Positions 1-7,351 of a stretch of 17,337 bases of DNA are shown in pieces. The notes beneath the pieces are model-generated. The model was not told the origin of the DNA, did not search any database, and saw only the letters and a program-made list of their open reading frames with translations. A program made the position numbers and the translations under genes. Where the stretch lies: assembly GCA_937915915.1 (NCBI GenBank), contig CALGGN010000050.1, positions 1-17,337 of the forward strand. Direction: 5' to 3'. Positions within the stretch are counted from its first letter, which is position 1, and each line of letters opens with the position of its first letter. The stretch comes from an uncultured Selenomonas sp. GTDB taxonomy: Bacteria; Bacillota; Negativicutes; Selenomonadales; Selenomonadaceae.

Positions 1-1
1 C

Positions 2-1933
2 ACTTTTCAACTGGCAGGCATGGACGTTATGTCCATTGTTCCGCTGATTGCCCGTCTGGATAAGCAGATGGAGACTGCCGGGGAAAATGGCAATGCTACC
101 ACTCAGGCTATGGCACGTTTTGGTATAACCCTGTTAGACCAGGCTGGCAACCTTCTGCCGCTCAATGAACAGCTCGACCAATTAGCCAAGGGGTATAAAA
201 ACGCCATGGAGGCTGGGCAGGAAGAAGCCTATACCGCAGAAGTCCTTGGTGCCCGTGGTGCGGCCTTGATACCTCTCCTTGAGCAGTATGACGAACTTAT
301 GGAAGTTGCTGGTAATGTCAAAACCACCGGCCTTCTCAATCCGGAGGAAAGTCATAAAACGTGGCTCCAATGGAAAGCCATGGAGATGGAAGTCGGTCAG
401 CTGAAATCTGCAATAGGGACGGCACTATTACCACTGAGTTCAGATTTGCTACCGGAAGTCACTGAAGGATTTAAGAATCTGGTTGAGGAGATTCAGGCCA
501 ACAAAGACACCATCAAGGATGCAATTTCCGGCTGGGGTTCGGCGCTGAAAACCGTGGCAGAGGCATTGGTATTTGTCGGTGAGCAGTTCAAGAAAGTCTC
601 CGACCATGCCAAGGCAAACAAGTGGCTGGTGGAAAATCACACGGCGGCAGCACCACTAATAGGCATACCCTTTGTCGGTGGGGCTATCCTCGACAAAATG
701 TACGGTGATGAGTATAAGGCATATCTTGAGGAGCAGAAAGCCCTGAAAGAAAAGGCCGAGGCTGAGAAAAAGGCGGCTGCCGAAGCGGAAAAAAATCGTG
801 AGGCGCAGGAGAAGAATACCAAGGCCAGCCTATCCCGTGCGGCTGCCGAAAAGCAGGCTGCCAAGGCTACGGAAGAAGCCGCCAAGGCCAATGCCAAGCT
901 GACCGATTCTCTTTATGAATTGACGCACAATGAACTGGAAAATTCCCTTCATTCCGTAAATAAGGAAATCCAGCAGCTCAAGGAAAAAGGCGCAGATGCC
1001 AAACTGCTGGATGAATATCAAATAGCAAGGCAGGCAAAAATATATGAAGATTTCCAACATAACGTGGTGGATAGCACACAAGCTGTTTACCGCAGCGAAC
1101 TACAAAACCGACTGGAGAACATTGACCAGGAAGCCCGTGCATACAGGCAGAAAGGCTTGGATGAGGTCAGCACTGCCAGATGGGCAGAAGCCAGCAAGAG
1201 CAAAATTATGGAGCAATGGAACAGCGAAGTTGCCTCCAAGATTGATTCTGTCTGGAAAACGGAATTGCAGAACCGCCTTGATGATATCGAGCGCGAAAAA
1301 CGGGCATGGATTCAAAAAGGGCTGGATGAAGTCAAGGCGACGCAATGGGCTGAAAAAGAAAAACTTGACGCCAAAAGGAATGCGGCACTACAAGTACTTC
1401 AGGCGCAGAAAGAGGAATTTAAGGCGTATCTGGAAGGCGGTCAGCGCGGTCTAGCCGAGTACTACAAACAGGCGCATGGCTTCACCATGGAAGATTTGCA
1501 AATGACGCCACAGCAGCTGGAGGGCTTTCAAAAAGCCCGTCAGTCCATGCTGGAAAACCTTCTGCCAAACTTCCGTGACCCGGCTGCAATTGCCGCCGAG
1601 CAGGAGCAGATGCGCCAAAGTTTCAAAATGACCATGGGAGGTAAGGATTATTCATACGATGAGGTTATGGGCAATATGCAGACGGAAATGCACGGCATGC
1701 GGGAACAGATGGACAAGCTCAGTTCATCGCCTGCCCTTCAGAATGAGACTGGGCAGGCTTCCCAGCAAGCTGTCACGGCTGCGCCGCATTTGGAGGTCAA
1801 TGTGAATATCGAAAATGCCGTCACTCAGGATAATGACGGCATAAGATATCTTGCGGACAGCGTGGCCGACCGCATAAGACCTGCCGTAGAAAATGCCTTG
1901 GGAGGTGGAGAAAATACATATTCAAATTGGTGA
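2..1933 (+). CDS. Phage tail tape measure protein, C-terminal part (5' end outside window)
   Basis: This protein sets tail length and fills the tail tube before DNA ejection. The frame is open from the first bases of the window, so the N-terminus is missing; a methionine at base 20 is internal, since the preceding codons read TFQLAG in frame. The visible 5' part has the tape-measure pattern: a helical stretch around LIARLDKQMETAGENGNA, then FGITLLDQAGNLLPLNE and a LGARGAALIPLL block. A weakly hydrophobic patch (PLIGIPFVGGAIL) lies near residues 210-225. It is followed by a long Ala/Lys/Glu coiled coil over roughly residues 230-300, then by three 55-residue repeats. The 3' end overlaps the next gene by about 40 bases, typical of a late tail operon. 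The assignment rests on family pattern and position. Confidence 0.85.
   Translation, partial: TFQLAGMDVMSIVPLIARLDKQMETAGENGNATTQAMARFGITLLDQAGNLLPLNEQLDQLAKGYKNAMEAGQEEAYTAEVLGARGAALIPLLEQYDELMEVAGNVKTTGLLNPEESHKTWLQWKAMEMEVGQLKSAIGTALLPLSSDLLPEVTEGFKNLVEEIQANKDTIKDAISGWGSALKTVAEALVFVGEQFKKVSDHAKANKWLVENHTAAAPLIGIPFVGGAILDKMYGDEYKAYLEEQKALKEKAEAEKKAAAEAEKNREAQEKNTKASLSRAAAEKQAAKATEEAAKANAKLTDSLYELTHNELENSLHSVNKEIQQLKEKGADAKLLDEYQIARQAKIYEDFQHNVVDSTQAVYRSELQNRLENIDQEARAYRQKGLDEVSTARWAEASKSKIMEQWNSEVASKIDSVWKTELQNRLDDIEREKRAWIQKGLDEVKATQWAEKEKLDAKRNAALQVLQAQKEEFKAYLEGGQRGLAEYYKQAHGFTMEDLQMTPQQLEGFQKARQSMLENLLPNFRDPAAIAAEQEQMRQSFKMTMGGKDYSYDEVMGNMQTEMHGMREQMDKLSSSPALQNETGQASQQAVTAAPHLEVNVNIENAVTQDNDGIRYLADSVADRIRPAVENALGGGENTYSNW
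932..1426 (+). repeat. Three 55-residue repeats in the tape measure protein
   Basis: The motif [NS]ELxN(S/R)L begins at bases 932, 1097 and 1262, an exact spacing of 165 bases each time. The second and third units are closely alike (SELQNRLENIDQEARAYRQK against TELQNRLDDIEREKRAWIQK) and both continue QKGLDEV...WAE. The first unit is more diverged (NELENSLHSVNKEIQQLKEK). Helical repeats are common in tape measure proteins, where the count relates to tail length. Confidence 0.8.
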
Positions 1934-2246
1934 GGTCAGGACACTTGACGTAGACAACTGGCAGATAATCCCGGATGACCGTCAGCAGCAGGTGGAAATC
2001 ATCGGTGGTGTGGCAGTGCAGGATTTCGGTCGTGTGGAGGCTGGGGATAAGGTTTCCTGCAATGTCACAATGACGATTGAGAACTGGGATGTCGTTTGCG
2101 GTTACTGGAACAGCCGTCAGCTGGTGCAGATCACAGATGAAGGCGGCAACATCTGGCTCAATATGCGGGTAGTGGTGAAGTCCTACCAGTATGTATCCCA
2201 CTTTCCTAAGGCAGTAAAAGCGACATTAGAATTTTGGAGGTTATGA
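1893..2246 (+). CDS. Small phage tail protein, function unknown; start uncertain
   Basis: A protein of up to 117 residues, rich in predicted beta strand, follows the tape measure gene and overlaps its end. Phages often encode a distal-tail or tail-assembly protein at this position, but I do not recognise the family, so function is inferred from place only. The start is not clear. The ATG at 1893 has no visible ribosome binding site. The strong site GGAGGTGG (1901-1908) lies inside the reading frame and points to a start at the ATA (1914) or ATT (1920) codon instead, which would give a protein starting near IQIGEVRTL. The stop TGA at 2244 overlaps an ATG at 2243, but the next gene probably starts at 2249. 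Confidence 0.75.
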   Translation: MPWEVEKIHIQIGEVRTLDVDNWQIIPDDRQQQVEIIGGVAVQDFGRVEAGDKVSCNVTMTIENWDVVCGYWNSRQLVQITDEGGNIWLNMRVVVKSYQYVSHFPKAVKATLEFWRL

Positions 2247-2248
2247 CA

Positions 2249-2668
2249 ATGGCAAATCAGCTTCACATCTATTACGGCAATCCTACTTCCGGCATGACGG
2301 ACGGCACGGAGGCATCCTCCGGCACGGAGCTTTCGCCTATCTCCGTTACCCTCGATGCCAGCCAAGCCGAGGCGAAAGCCGTGAAATGCGCCGTCCGCTG
2401 TGACACGGGCTACTACATCGAGGGCAACACCACCATCGGCTTTGTCGGAACGAATACGGCAAAATGGAAAGTAGCCGAGGACAACAATTATGCCGATGCC
2501 GCAGCCGCTCTGGCAAGCGCCACATGGCAGGACGCCATTGCCTTGGTGAATGTTGCCGATACCAACACCGTCTTTTGGGTCAAGGCCATGAGCAGTACGG
2601 ACGAGAATCCGCAGAACGATACATCTGTCGATGTCCAAGCCGAGGGGCTTGTGGTGGCATCGCTGTAG
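2249..2668 (+). CDS. Small phage structural (tail) protein, 139 residues, family unknown
   Basis: The ATG at 2249 is chosen because GGAGG lies at 2236-2240, eight bases upstream. A TTG at 2234 and an ATG at 2243 in the same frame overlap or abut that site. The product is Ala/Thr/Asp-rich with few Lys or Arg. It contains alternating hydrophobic stretches such as GYYIEGNTTIGFVGTN and NTVFWVKAMSS, consistent with a beta-sandwich (Ig-like) phage virion protein. It has no signal peptide or membrane segment. It sits two bases after the previous gene and 13 bases before the next, within the tail operon. A virion role is inferred from context; no catalytic motif is visible. Confidence 0.75.
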   Translation: MANQLHIYYGNPTSGMTDGTEASSGTELSPISVTLDASQAEAKAVKCAVRCDTGYYIEGNTTIGFVGTNTAKWKVAEDNNYADAAAALASATWQDAIALVNVADTNTVFWVKAMSSTDENPQNDTSVDVQAEGLVVASL

Positions 2669-2681
2669 GAGGTGACATCCA

Positions 2682-3581
2682 GTGAGTTTCAAATATATCA
2701 ATCCCGGCTATGCGGAACTTCTCGATGTGAGCGGCGGCACGACCATCGCAGATGCCGCTAAGAGCAAGACAGGTGTTTCATTCTGGCAACCAACTCAGGG
2801 CAAGGGCATCAACATTGCGGAAATCCCCACGGAATTGTATGGCAAGTTCGATGTCTATCTCCCAAGCGGCACCGGGATGGATATCAGCGTGGATATCACT
2901 TTCTGCGGATATTGCGGTGTCCATATCAGGGGCTACAGCCGTGAGTGGACCATCTACGGGTATTATGCCGGCTCGAGTTATTTTTCCAACAAAACACAGG
3001 TCATCTATGATGCCGTCAATACCATCTGGTTCAATGCCAAGCCGAGTGATGTCGGCGATTACCTGACTATCAAGGCCAACGGGGTGGAAATTGGCAAAAA
3101 GACGGGCATCAGCTTCAATACAACCAGCCGCTATATCGAAATCTACAGCAGTTCACGGCTGGCTCCCATTTCCAATCTCATCCTTTCCGACACGGAAATA
3201 CATCCGAGGGAACAAGTGGTCACTCTGCCCGTCAAGGCTACGGAAACTACCATGACGGCAAACGGGGACGGCTCCTATACGGCAAGTGCAGCCAATCAGC
3301 AGATTATGCAGTCCGTGGATGTGGATTCCCTGCTGGCAGAGTACGGCGAGGATTCGGAGATACGGGGCATCTCCCTTATGGGGAATCCTGCCTACCGCAC
3401 GGCGGAGGGACTTGCCTATCTGACCGCTTTGGAGGATGACGGAATGAACGTAACGGAGATAGGTACGAGCGAGGCAAAGCAGAACACAGCGAACATTGTC
3501 AGGCAGGGCTATGCCAAGAACATAAAACTTCCTGCCTTGGCAGGATACAAATTCGGATGGAAAGCGGGTGTAGACTCATGA
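2682..3581 (+). CDS. Phage tail-tip or receptor-binding-like protein, paralog 1
   Basis: The start is GTG at 2682, preceded by a near-perfect ribosome binding site AGGAGGTGA (2667-2675). The 299-residue product opens with KYINPGYAELLDVSGGTTI. It has a central beta-rich region (LYGKFDVYLPSG, then IYDAVNTIWFNAK, then APISNLILSDTEI) that looks like a concanavalin/LamG-type jelly roll, although that fold is only inferred. A C-terminal block contains GDGSYTASAANQQIMQSVDV and MGNPAYRTAEGL and ends GWKAGV. The following gene encodes a second copy of the same architecture, and the two genes overlap by four bases (ATGA). Placement between the tape measure and the hub-like protein suggests a tail adsorption-apparatus component. 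Function is not proven by any motif. Confidence 0.75.
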   Translation: MSFKYINPGYAELLDVSGGTTIADAAKSKTGVSFWQPTQGKGINIAEIPTELYGKFDVYLPSGTGMDISVDITFCGYCGVHIRGYSREWTIYGYYAGSSYFSNKTQVIYDAVNTIWFNAKPSDVGDYLTIKANGVEIGKKTGISFNTTSRYIEIYSSSRLAPISNLILSDTEIHPREQVVTLPVKATETTMTANGDGSYTASAANQQIMQSVDVDSLLAEYGEDSEIRGISLMGNPAYRTAEGLAYLTALEDDGMNVTEIGTSEAKQNTANIVRQGYAKNIKLPALAGYKFGWKAGVDS

Positions 3582-4525
3582 AATACATCAATCCGGGAAT
3601 AGCGGAACTCCTCGATGTGGACGGCGGCACGACCATTGAGAGCAGTGTCTACAATCCCCTTAACGGCGTGGCTCTCTATCAGCCGACCGTCAACGAGGGT
3701 GTGGTGCTGTCCGATAAACTGCTCAAGATTTACGGCAGGTTCGATGTGTATATCCCTGCTCCCGGCAACAACACGGAAGAGAAAAGCGCCATAAATGTGG
3801 GCTGCTATAACGAATCCGGCTTTCATGGTGTGCGGATTATTCGCGGCGGCAGCACCTATTACAACTTCTATGTGATTATCAACGGGCAAAGTGCCAGCTC
3901 AAAAACATATTACAGCAACGACTCCGGCATCAATTACGATGCCATAAACACAGTTTCTTTCTACATCAAGGGCAGGAGCCCAAGCGCACGGGACGGGGAA
4001 TATACTGCCACATTCAACGGGACACGGCTTTTTTCCGTGACGGGCTACAATCCGTGGTTCAATGAGGAGGACGAGTGCAAGCAACTGGTGGTTCACAGCA
4101 CGTCCAATCAGATGCCGCTCTCGAATATTATCCTCGCCGATGCAGCTTTTGATTTGCGGGAGCGCATTACGGCTGTCCCTCTCGGCAATCCCGTGACGGA
4201 CATGATTGACTTGGAAGACGGCAGTTATATGGCAGAATCAGCCGGACAGCAGATTTTGCAGACGACAGATGTATCCTCGCTCATATCTGCCTACGGTGGC
4301 GCATCGCCCGTGACGGGAATCGCCGTAGCGGGAAATCCGGCATATCGGACAGCAGAGGGATTGACTTCTCTCGTCAGTATTTCCAAGGCAAATGGAACAC
4401 AGACCGAGCATGGCACAAAGACGCTGCGGACAAGCACCACGGCGGGAGTATTGCATTGCCATGCGGTAGATATGACCATAGCCGACATGGCGGGCATGGA
4501 GCTGGGGTGGAAAGCCGGGGTGTAG
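3578..4525 (+). CDS. Phage tail-tip or receptor-binding-like protein, paralog 2
   Basis: The start is taken at ATG 3578, overlapping the previous stop as ATGA, because the N-terminus then aligns with paralog 1 (MKYINPGIAELLDVDGGTTI). Longer in-frame starts add seven residues that have no counterpart there. The 315-residue product shares with its neighbour the IYGRFDVYIP, LSNIILADA, EDGSYMAESAGQQILQ, AGNPAYRTAEGL and GWKAGV blocks in the same order. The middle (residues about 60-180) is more diverged and carries insertions, as expected if the ligand-facing part has evolved faster. The duplication looks old: DNA identity remains visible mainly at the first ~60 and last ~20 bases. A virion and adsorption role is inferred. 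Confidence 0.75.
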   Translation: MKYINPGIAELLDVDGGTTIESSVYNPLNGVALYQPTVNEGVVLSDKLLKIYGRFDVYIPAPGNNTEEKSAINVGCYNESGFHGVRIIRGGSTYYNFYVIINGQSASSKTYYSNDSGINYDAINTVSFYIKGRSPSARDGEYTATFNGTRLFSVTGYNPWFNEEDECKQLVVHSTSNQMPLSNIILADAAFDLRERITAVPLGNPVTDMIDLEDGSYMAESAGQQILQTTDVSSLISAYGGASPVTGIAVAGNPAYRTAEGLTSLVSISKANGTQTEHGTKTLRTSTTAGVLHCHAVDMTIADMAGMELGWKAGV

Positions 4526-4528
4526 CCA

Positions 4529-7069
4529 ATGGGAGCAATCATCAAGCCAACAGCATACATCTCATGGACACCCATTGGCAAGATTACGGTCAAACCGATG
4601 GATGCCTATATCACTTGGCTCCCCCTCGGCACGATAGAGATAACTCCAAAGGTATGCGCCGCATGGGTGCCAATGGGAACAATATCCATCAAGCCGGCTC
4701 TTTGCGCCACTGTTGTGCCGGGGAGCGAGAAAGCGAGAGCGGATACTTCCCGCAAGGTTAGCAAGCCAATCTACGTCACGGGAGATACCCTGCGGCGCAC
4801 TGGCAAGCCGGATCATATTTCGGCAGATACGGCAAGAAACATCAGCCGGACAGAATCCGTCAACAGCGATACCCTGCGCCAAGTAGCCGAGAATCAAAGT
4901 GTGACCGCCGATACCGGCCGCAGAACATATCTGCCCAACGGCACATTTGTAACACCGAATGCATACATTTCGTGGCTGCCCATCGGCAAGATAACCGTCA
5001 AGCCCACGAACGCATACATCACATGGCTTCCTCTTGGCTCGATAGAACTGACTCCGAAAATTTGCGCCTCGTGGGTGCCGATGGGGTCAATCTACATCAA
5101 GCCGATGATAGCGGCAACCTATGTTCCAGCAAATCGAATGGTGCAGATATCGGCTGATACCAATCGCAGATTATCGCTCCCCAATGATGTGACGGCAGAT
5201 ACCGAGCGGAAGGTATCTCGCTCCAATACTGCCATTGCCGATACCATACGGCAAGTGCAATCTCCCTATATCGCTTGGGCTGTGGGCGATTTGCTCCGTA
5301 AACTGATACTGCCAAATACTGCAAAGGCAGATACCCGGCGGACGCTTGGCGGCGAATGGACTGTTGTTCATGCCGATACCCAGCGTATCACCGGGGCTGA
5401 TTATCAGGTTCTGCGAGTTGATACGTGGCTGGGGACAAGCAAAACCGAGCGCATTGCTTTCGACACCAAACGAACGCCGGGAATCGGAAATCTTGCTTAT
5501 GGCGATACCCTTCGCTTGGTGGGCTTGGGCGCACCGACCAAAGCCGATGCCCTGCGGATGGTTATAAAGCAGGAGCGAGTTCCCGCCGATACTTCCATTC
5601 GCGTCCCGTTGGTTTTGGAGTATGTAAATCGGAGTCAACCTGTCCGCATCAAGGCAAAGCGGCTTAAGGCTAATGCCGCTATTACTCCGATAACACAGAA
5701 CTTCCGTGACCACGGCATCCGTTCTTTCTCGATGGTGCTGGGGGAACTTACCTTGTCCGATACTTTCCAACTGGAAACGGTCACGCCGATGGAGATTGAC
5801 GATGCGGTGCAGGGACAGATTTTCGATTACCACTTCCATTTTCTCGTGGAGGAAACCAGTCAGCGAGACTTGGTGCAGACCGTCAAGGGGATGTACAGCA
5901 AGGACGCTTTGCTCTATACGGCGATAAACGCCACCGTGGATGAACTCAATGTGTCCGTCTATGTGCGGCAAATCGCTGCGGCTCTGGGACTCACGCTAAA
6001 CATGGTCTGCGATGATTTCATTCCCTCCCAGAACTTCGAGAACAGCGGCATGACCTATCAGGACATGATTTCCGCTCTGTTCGGCTGGACATCGAAGCTG
6101 CCCCAGCGGCAAATCAATGTGTTCATTCGCGGCAATACCTTAAACATTGTTCAGCGGGGCTTGGAGAAGTCCGTGGTGGATATTTCCGACTGGCCGCACA
6201 GCCGTCCCACCATCGAGCGGAAACTGGTGCGCTCCATCTGGCACAGCAACAATAACGAAGATCCCGACAACCAAGCCCACAACGAGGAGGACGATGCGCC
6301 CATCCCCTTCACGGGGACGATTTCCTTCGAGGACATCAGCTACACCTACGAGGACGGCTATCTGGTGCGGGAGAAGAACGAGGACGGCGAGACTTCCTAT
6401 TACTACCAAAACGAGTATGACCGGGACGGAAATATGACGGGGAAATATGTCAGCCGCAAGGAAACCCAAAACAAGGACGGCTCCAAAAGCGAGGTCGAAT
6501 ATGTGTACGCCGCGACCGCCAACAATATCTATCTGTTCAAGGAACGGGAGCGGAAAAGAGAGCCGAAAGAAACGCCGTCTTATATGGACGAGTGGGATTC
6601 CGAGCGCATCACCTACCATGCGCCCATCGGCTACGGCTGGTACGCCACCACGGTGTATGAGGACGGGGAGCGTGTGGGAAGTTCCCTCTCCCAAGGTGCT
6701 CCCGGCGGCAAAGCCAGCCAGTACACCATCGACCAGTCCTCATTAGGCTTCGGCTCCCATTACTCCTCATATTACGATGAGGACGATGCCCAATATTCCT
6801 CGCTGATTGACACCGAATTTCCCGTCAAGGGCGAGGAGTATCTGGCGGTTCTGACGCAGGCAATCGAATGGCTGAACCGAAAAGTTCAAGAGACTGTCAC
6901 CGTGGAGATACAGGCAAATATCCGGGACGGAGTGCCGGATGTGGAGCATATCGTGGACTTCACGGAGCGGATTCGCTTTGATGGCAATGAGTATTTCTTG
7001 GTGTCCAATTCCGTGGAGCTTACGCCGCGAAGTTTGCGGCAGACAATAAAAATGACGAGGTGGTACTGA
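4529..7069 (+). CDS. Baseplate-hub-like tail protein with long repeat-built N-terminal half
   Basis: An 846-residue protein starting at ATG 4529, three bases after the previous stop. Residues 7-64 and 143-200 are two copies of a 58-residue module made of 17-residue units with the pattern [Y/C]xxWxPxGxIxxxP. Between and after them run about 16 short repeats centred on ADTxR, mostly 14 residues apart. Residues about 365-560 (SFSMVLGELTLSDTFQLE, then MTYQDMISALFGWTSKLP) look like the hub or tail-associated proteins of Bacillota phages. The last 280 residues include an acidic, Tyr-rich insert (about 585-650) and end in TVEIQANIRDGVPDVEHIVD. The fusion suggests a hub that carries an extended fibre-like or surface-exposed region. 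No peptidase or lysozyme motif was seen. The hub assignment is moderate; the repeats are read directly. Confidence 0.7.
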   Translation: MGAIIKPTAYISWTPIGKITVKPMDAYITWLPLGTIEITPKVCAAWVPMGTISIKPALCATVVPGSEKARADTSRKVSKPIYVTGDTLRRTGKPDHISADTARNISRTESVNSDTLRQVAENQSVTADTGRRTYLPNGTFVTPNAYISWLPIGKITVKPTNAYITWLPLGSIELTPKICASWVPMGSIYIKPMIAATYVPANRMVQISADTNRRLSLPNDVTADTERKVSRSNTAIADTIRQVQSPYIAWAVGDLLRKLILPNTAKADTRRTLGGEWTVVHADTQRITGADYQVLRVDTWLGTSKTERIAFDTKRTPGIGNLAYGDTLRLVGLGAPTKADALRMVIKQERVPADTSIRVPLVLEYVNRSQPVRIKAKRLKANAAITPITQNFRDHGIRSFSMVLGELTLSDTFQLETVTPMEIDDAVQGQIFDYHFHFLVEETSQRDLVQTVKGMYSKDALLYTAINATVDELNVSVYVRQIAAALGLTLNMVCDDFIPSQNFENSGMTYQDMISALFGWTSKLPQRQINVFIRGNTLNIVQRGLEKSVVDISDWPHSRPTIERKLVRSIWHSNNNEDPDNQAHNEEDDAPIPFTGTISFEDISYTYEDGYLVREKNEDGETSYYYQNEYDRDGNMTGKYVSRKETQNKDGSKSEVEYVYAATANNIYLFKERERKREPKETPSYMDEWDSERITYHAPIGYGWYATTVYEDGERVGSSLSQGAPGGKASQYTIDQSSLGFGSHYSSYYDEDDAQYSSLIDTEFPVKGEEYLAVLTQAIEWLNRKVQETVTVEIQANIRDGVPDVEHIVDFTERIRFDGNEYFLVSNSVELTPRSLRQTIKMTRWY
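4547..5128 (+). repeat. Two copies of a W-P-G module (4547-4720 and 4955-5128)
   Basis: The two 58-residue copies encode residues 7-64 and 143-200 of the hub-like protein. They match nearly residue for residue (for example AYISWTPIGKITVKP and AYISWLPIGKITVKP). Each is built from three units of about 17 residues ending in KP, TP and KP. The copies are separated by the first block of ADTxR repeats, so the module-plus-repeat unit appears to have been duplicated as a whole. Confidence 0.85.
4739..5608 (+). repeat. ADTxR repeat tract, about 16 units with a 14-residue period
   Basis: Within the hub-like protein, the triplet [A/G/S/V/F]D[T/L/A] starts at residues 71, 85, 99, 113 and 127 (exactly 14 apart). 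It starts again at 209, 223, 237, 253, 267, 282, 297, 311, 325, 339 and 353 (spacing 14 to 16). Most units continue xR[R/K/Q/N][V/I/T/L]. The second W-P-G module splits the tract into 5 and 11 units. At the DNA level this appears as repeated GC(A/C)GATAC near-matches. Confidence 0.85.
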
Positions 7070-7347
7070 TGAACGGAGTAGATGGCTTGGCGGACAGCGT
7101 CAAGCGGGCAATCCGCAATGTGAAAAAGGGCTACAAAACCAATGCCCAGCGGGGCAGGATTGTGGAGAATGGCTTGAAGGAAGCGGGAACGAACAAGCGG
7201 GTGTTCCTCGTTGAGGTCAGCGGCAGCAACCGCCGATATTTCTGCAAGGCGGCTGTGGACGTGGATACGAGTGTCGGACGGTTGGTTTGGTTTCTGCCCA
7301 CGGCAGACAAGACAGGTGCTGTCTCCGGCGTTATCGTAGGAGCGTGA
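7069..7347 (+). CDS. Small phage tail-region protein, 92 residues, function unknown
   Basis: The ATG at 7069 shares one base with the stop of the previous gene (TGATG), a sign of translational coupling. A GTG at 7060 in frame is possible, but the coupled start has GACGAGG upstream. The N-terminal half is basic and helical (VKRAIRNVKKGYKTNAQRGR); the C-terminal half is beta-rich (RVFLVEVSGSNRRYFCKAAV, then GRLVWFLPTADK). No known domain is recognised. The place between the hub-like gene and the next long tail gene suggests a tail-tip accessory or chaperone role, which is inference from context only. Confidence 0.65.
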   Translation: MNGVDGLADSVKRAIRNVKKGYKTNAQRGRIVENGLKEAGTNKRVFLVEVSGSNRRYFCKAAVDVDTSVGRLVWFLPTADKTGAVSGVIVGA

Positions 7348-7351
7348 TGGC

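Noticed and set aside
4739..5608. Regular short repeats considered as a CRISPR array
   Set aside because: The repeats are coding, diverged at DNA level and 42 bases apart with no constant repeat/spacer structure.
5171..5971. A 266-codon open frame on the - strand within the hub-like gene
   Set aside because: It is a shadow of the repeat-bearing + strand gene; repetition there keeps other frames open.
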